Assembly (NCBI RefSeq): GCF_030403775.1
Contig: NZ_JAQMWQ010000002.1
Coordinates: forward strand, 248,001 to 312,000
DNA length: 64,000 nucleotides
From: Paenibacillus sp. BSR1-1
GTDB lineage: Bacteria; Bacillota; Bacilli; Bacillales; Cytobacillaceae
Reading direction: 5' to 3'
Every line of letters starts with the position of its first letter. Position 1 is the stretch's first letter. The notes under the pieces are model-generated. The model saw nothing but the letters and a program-made list of their open reading frames with translations. It was not told the origin of the DNA and ran no database searches. The translations under genes and the position numbers were made by a program. Below, piece after piece: positions 61,488 to 64,000 of this stretch.

Positions 61488-62153
61488 ATGTTGAAAAAGG
61501 GGATTGCTGAATTGATTGGCACATGTGTACTGGTTTTGTTCGGAACTGGAACAGCTGTTTTAGGCGGCGGAGTGGATGGAATCGGCATTTTTGGTATTGG
61601 CCTCGCCTTCGGATTGTCCTTAGTTGCAATGGCGTACAGTATTGGTACCATATCTGGCTGCCACTTAAACCCGGCTGTTTCTATCGCTATGTTTGTCAAT
61701 AAGCGAATAAATGCAAAGGAACTAGCAGGGTATATCGTGGCACAAGTCATTGGTGCATTATTAGGGACTGCACTATTACAAACCTTTTTAAATTTATCGA
61801 ACAAGACTACTTCGAATCTAGGTCAAAATAGCTTTGCCAATCTTGAATCATCAGGAGCCTTTTTAGTGGAAGCTGTTTTAACTTTTGTCTTCATTTTAGT
61901 AATTATGGTCGTAACAGGTAAAAAAGGAAATGCATCTTTCGCGGGGCTTGTCATTGGCTTAACGTTATTATTAGTTCACCTATTAGGCATTCCATTGACC
62001 GGATCGTCCGTAAACCCTGCACGAAGCCTTGCACCAGCAGTATTTGCTGGGAGCGATGCCGTTTCTCAATTATGGGTATATATCATCGCCCCAATTGTCG
62101 GCGGTGTAATCGCAGCTTGGGTAGGAAAATATATATTTGACACGGAAAAATAA
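61488..62153 (+). CDS. aqpZ: Aquaporin Z-type water channel
   Basis: The 221-residue MIP channel has both NPA motifs (GCHLNPAVSIAMF and SVNPARSLAPAVF) and six helices. Filter residue His in LLLVHLLGIPLTG and the Arg after NPA fit water-selective AqpZ more than glycerol channels. GGAGGG precedes ATG 61488. Monocistronic. The 200-bp region before it holds only a GCTGGCCAGC palindrome of unknown role. Confidence 0.88.
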   Translation: MLKKGIAELIGTCVLVLFGTGTAVLGGGVDGIGIFGIGLAFGLSLVAMAYSIGTISGCHLNPAVSIAMFVNKRINAKELAGYIVAQVIGALLGTALLQTFLNLSNKTTSNLGQNSFANLESSGAFLVEAVLTFVFILVIMVVTGKKGNASFAGLVIGLTLLLVHLLGIPLTGSSVNPARSLAPAVFAGSDAVSQLWVYIIAPIVGGVIAAWVGKYIFDTEK

Positions 62154-62172
62154 TATGGAAATTTCTAAACGT

Positions 62173-62206
62173 AAGAGTGTACCATTTTAGGTACACTCTT
62201 TTTTGT
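62173..62206 (+). terminator. Terminator after aqpZ
   Basis: AAGAGTGTACC/GGTACACTCTT stem with T6. Confidence 0.9.
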
Positions 62207-62343
62207 CATTCTATTTTTCATTCCACCACGAAAGATAAAGTTCCGGTTTATAAATTCAATTTAGGGGTGTTTCGTTAAATAAAGATAAGGTATATTTCAA
62301 TTCCATGTAAGACAATCTATGAAAAAACAATGAGGTGTCTTGT

Positions 62344-63354
62344 GTGAATTCCAATCATGAAACCAAATTGACTTCTGCAGAGATTGCTGCCCTCTGGACA
62401 CAATATTTAAACGAAACAGCAGGGCTTTGCTTTCATAAACACATGATTGAACACCTAGAGGACAAGGAAATCATAGATGTTTTTGAATATGCGATTTCAC
62501 TCGGTACCGAACATTTGAAGATAATAAAAGAATTCTTTTTAAATGAAGGTTTTCCAATTCCAATCGGATTTACGAATCATGACATGATACCAAACACACC
62601 ACGCCTTTTTTCAGATGTATTGTGTCTGCATTTTTTAAATATCATGTCTATACATAGCTGTCATGGGTACAGCGGAGCGCTCACCACAAGTGCTCGACAT
62701 GACGTTCGTGAATATTTTACGAGTTGTAATGCTTCTGCCATTGAATTATGTAATCGGACAAAGAATATTTTGATGGAAAAAGGCTTGTACTATCGCCCCC
62801 CAGTGGTTTTTCCACCTGAAAAACCCGATTTTGTCAAAGACGATAATTTTATAGCAGGTTGGTTTGGGGAAAAAAGGCCGTTAAGTTGTATTGAGATTAC
62901 TGATATTTACTTTAATTTGAAGAAGAGCATCATGGCGAAAGCAGTCACAGTTGCCTTTTGCCAAGTCGCTCAATCTAAGAAGGTTCGAGCCTTTTTTTTG
63001 GATGCCGTGAAAACAAAAGACAGCCACATCCAAATGTTTCATGACCTATTGAATAAGGAAAATCTGCCCGCACCCCCCACTTTAGAAGCGGAAGTGACAA
63101 AATCCACCACTTCTCCGTTTTCAGAAAAGCTAATGATGTATCAGGTCGGATTTTTATTCTCAACCGCCATGGTGTATTACGGAACGGGATGGGCGTCCTC
63201 ACCCAGAAGGGACTTGACTCCACATTACATGATGGCCATTTCTGGTGATGTGAAAATTGGGAATGATTGGATGGATATGGTGATTGAGAACGGTTGGCTG
63301 GAACAACCTCCTTTAGCCGAAGACAGAAGGGAATTAGCGTTGAAGAAAAAATGA
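62344..63354 (+). CDS. DUF3231 family protein (copy 2)
   Basis: The 336-residue protein is colinear with the gene at 8813: two ferritin-like helical repeats and the tail ENGWLEQPPLAEDRREL. It starts at GTG 62344, 6 bases after GAGGTG; GTG 62335 lies inside the site. Function unknown. The two copies are diverged throughout apart from motifs such as SGALTT..RHDVREY. Confidence 0.8.
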   Translation: MNSNHETKLTSAEIAALWTQYLNETAGLCFHKHMIEHLEDKEIIDVFEYAISLGTEHLKIIKEFFLNEGFPIPIGFTNHDMIPNTPRLFSDVLCLHFLNIMSIHSCHGYSGALTTSARHDVREYFTSCNASAIELCNRTKNILMEKGLYYRPPVVFPPEKPDFVKDDNFIAGWFGEKRPLSCIEITDIYFNLKKSIMAKAVTVAFCQVAQSKKVRAFFLDAVKTKDSHIQMFHDLLNKENLPAPPTLEAEVTKSTTSPFSEKLMMYQVGFLFSTAMVYYGTGWASSPRRDLTPHYMMAISGDVKIGNDWMDMVIENGWLEQPPLAEDRRELALKKK

Positions 63355-63400
63355 GGTGGTTATAAAAAGCAGGTTAGAGAAATTCTCAGGAGGGGATATC

Positions 63401-63529
63401 ATGAGCAAAACAGAGGAATTAAAACAGGAATTGCAGGTTTTGACCGGTCGTCGTGAAAGGATGCAGAAGAACCTATATGAAGTGGAAAAACGCATTAATG
63501 AGATTGTTAATGAATTGAAAAAACAATAA
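63401..63529 (+). CDS. Small coiled-coil protein of 42 residues
   Basis: CAGGAGGGG sits 6 bases before ATG 63401. The protein, MSKTEELKQELQVLTGRRER then NLYEVEKRINEIVNELKKQ, is one long helix with heptad spacing of Leu/Val/Ile. Probably translated; it may form a dimer. It could share the transcript with the DUF3231 gene, 46 bases upstream. Confidence 0.7.
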   Translation: MSKTEELKQELQVLTGRRERMQKNLYEVEKRINEIVNELKKQ

Positions 63530-63533
63530 TTAC

Positions 63534-63568
63534 AAAAAGAAGGATACTGAGTTCAGTACCTTCTTTTT
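63534..63568 (+). terminator. Terminator
   Basis: AAAAAGAAGGATACTG/CAGTACCTTCTTTTT stem ends the DUF3231/small-gene unit. Confidence 0.85.
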
Positions 63569-63667
63569 AAATGACTCATAAATATTCTTTTTGAAATGAT
63601 TTTCTCCTTCGGCTTGGCAGAATAGTGGAAAAAAGTGCTAAAATAAAAAGGGATATTATTTGCTGCA

Positions 63668-63703
63668 GGGACTGTTCCCAGGCCAAAGAACTGTCCTCTT
63701 GGC
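63668..63703. repeat. GGGGACGGTTCT-family repeat, degenerate copy
   Basis: GGGACTGTTCCCAGGCC and AAGAACTGTCCTCTTGG resemble the two arms of the repeat at 56018, 23 bases before the next gene. Confidence 0.4.
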
Positions 63704-63725
63704 TTGAAATGAAGGAGGAAAATCT

Positions 63726-64000
63726 ATGTCGAAAACAAATCAAAAAATCGTTCCGCATTTATGGTATGACAAGGAGGCAAAAGAAGCTGCAGAATTCTAT
63801 GCTTCCATTTTCCCAGACTCCAAAATTACGAATGTAACAACAATCAAAGACACACCTTCTGGCGACTCCGATATAGTCACTTTTGAGCTTTGGGGGCAGA
63901 AGTTCATGGCCATCAGTGCAGGACCTTATTTCAAGCTCAATCCGTCTGTGTCTTTCATTGTTAATTTTGACCCTTCGCGAGAAAAAGACGCTAGTGAAAA
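63726..64000 (+). CDS. VOC/PhnB-like (3-demethylubiquinone-9 3-MT fold) protein, partial
   Basis: The gene runs off the right edge; 91 residues are visible. ATG 63726 follows [28 protein letters not shown] and [16 protein letters not shown] are typical of PhnB/glyoxalase-like VOC proteins, whose substrates are mostly unknown. The stop codon is outside the window. Confidence 0.8.
   Translation, partial: MSKTNQKIVPHLWYDKEAKEAAEFYASIFPDSKITNVTTIKDTPSGDSDIVTFELWGQKFMAISAGPYFKLNPSVSFIVNFDPSREKDASE

Overview
The window is AT-rich, low-GC Gram-positive DNA with strong AGGAGG-type ribosome binding sites, many intrinsic terminators and several spore-related genes: a Spo0A-like regulator, a CotZ/ExsY-type coat protein, CwlJ, a LysM-GH18 cortex-lytic-type protein, two DUF3231 proteins and a manganese catalase. 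This points to an endospore-forming Bacillaceae chromosome of the Bacillus/Neobacillus type. No rRNA, tRNA, CRISPR array, intact transposase or prophage was seen.

Layout. 1-11 kb is a worn accessory stretch: an MFS transporter end, decayed MarR, MFS, TetR and SDR genes, DUF4317, a VIT-family metal transporter, a Spo0A paralog next to a DUF2294 protein, Mn catalase and DUF3231. 11-24.4 kb holds adhR/adhA, a stand-alone glutamine synthetase paralog with cre-like and TnrA/GlnR-type sites, pssA, an LCP protein, a MarR-azoreductase pair with matching palindromes, a metallo-beta-lactamase-fold protein, EcsC, rpiA and a lone acyl carrier protein. 24.5-34.7 kb has LysR, an AEC transporter, a tiny toxin-like ORF, a NERD protein, DNA-3-methyladenine glycosylase, a glnQHMP-type ABC transporter (with an intergenic repeat array inside the operon) and a spore coat protein. 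34.9-44 kb has HelD, an Spx paralog/Rrf2 regulator/IDEAL/pirin locus with five matching 21-bp operators, an Fe-alcohol dehydrogenase and a LOG-family protein.

44.2-53.7 kb is the most distinctive part. A sigma-54 activator precedes a near-consensus -24/-12 promoter and a co-directional operon: DUF917, HyuA-N, NCS1 permease, a second DUF917 and HyuA-N, then an Asp/Glu/hydantoin racemase. The arrangement suggests uptake, racemisation and ring processing of a hydantoin or (methyl)thiohydantoin-like compound. No HyuB-type subunit is present. The operon terminator lies at the start of a 52-bp tandem repeat that appears to derive from it.

54-64 kb contains the LysM-GH18 protein, an IF-3 paralog that probably starts at ATT, a SPFH/ribbon-helix-helix pair with a palindromic operator, a GC-rich MITE-like repeat, an anion permease with a likely ATA start, a FAH-family enzyme, cwlJ, an ADP-ribosylglycohydrolase, aqpZ, a second DUF3231 gene and the start of a VOC-family gene. 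Several intergenic repeat families (TTTATCAGCGAAT arrays, GGGGACGGTTCT inverted repeats, a terminator-containing element) occur more than once. Functions are inferred from sequence reading alone.
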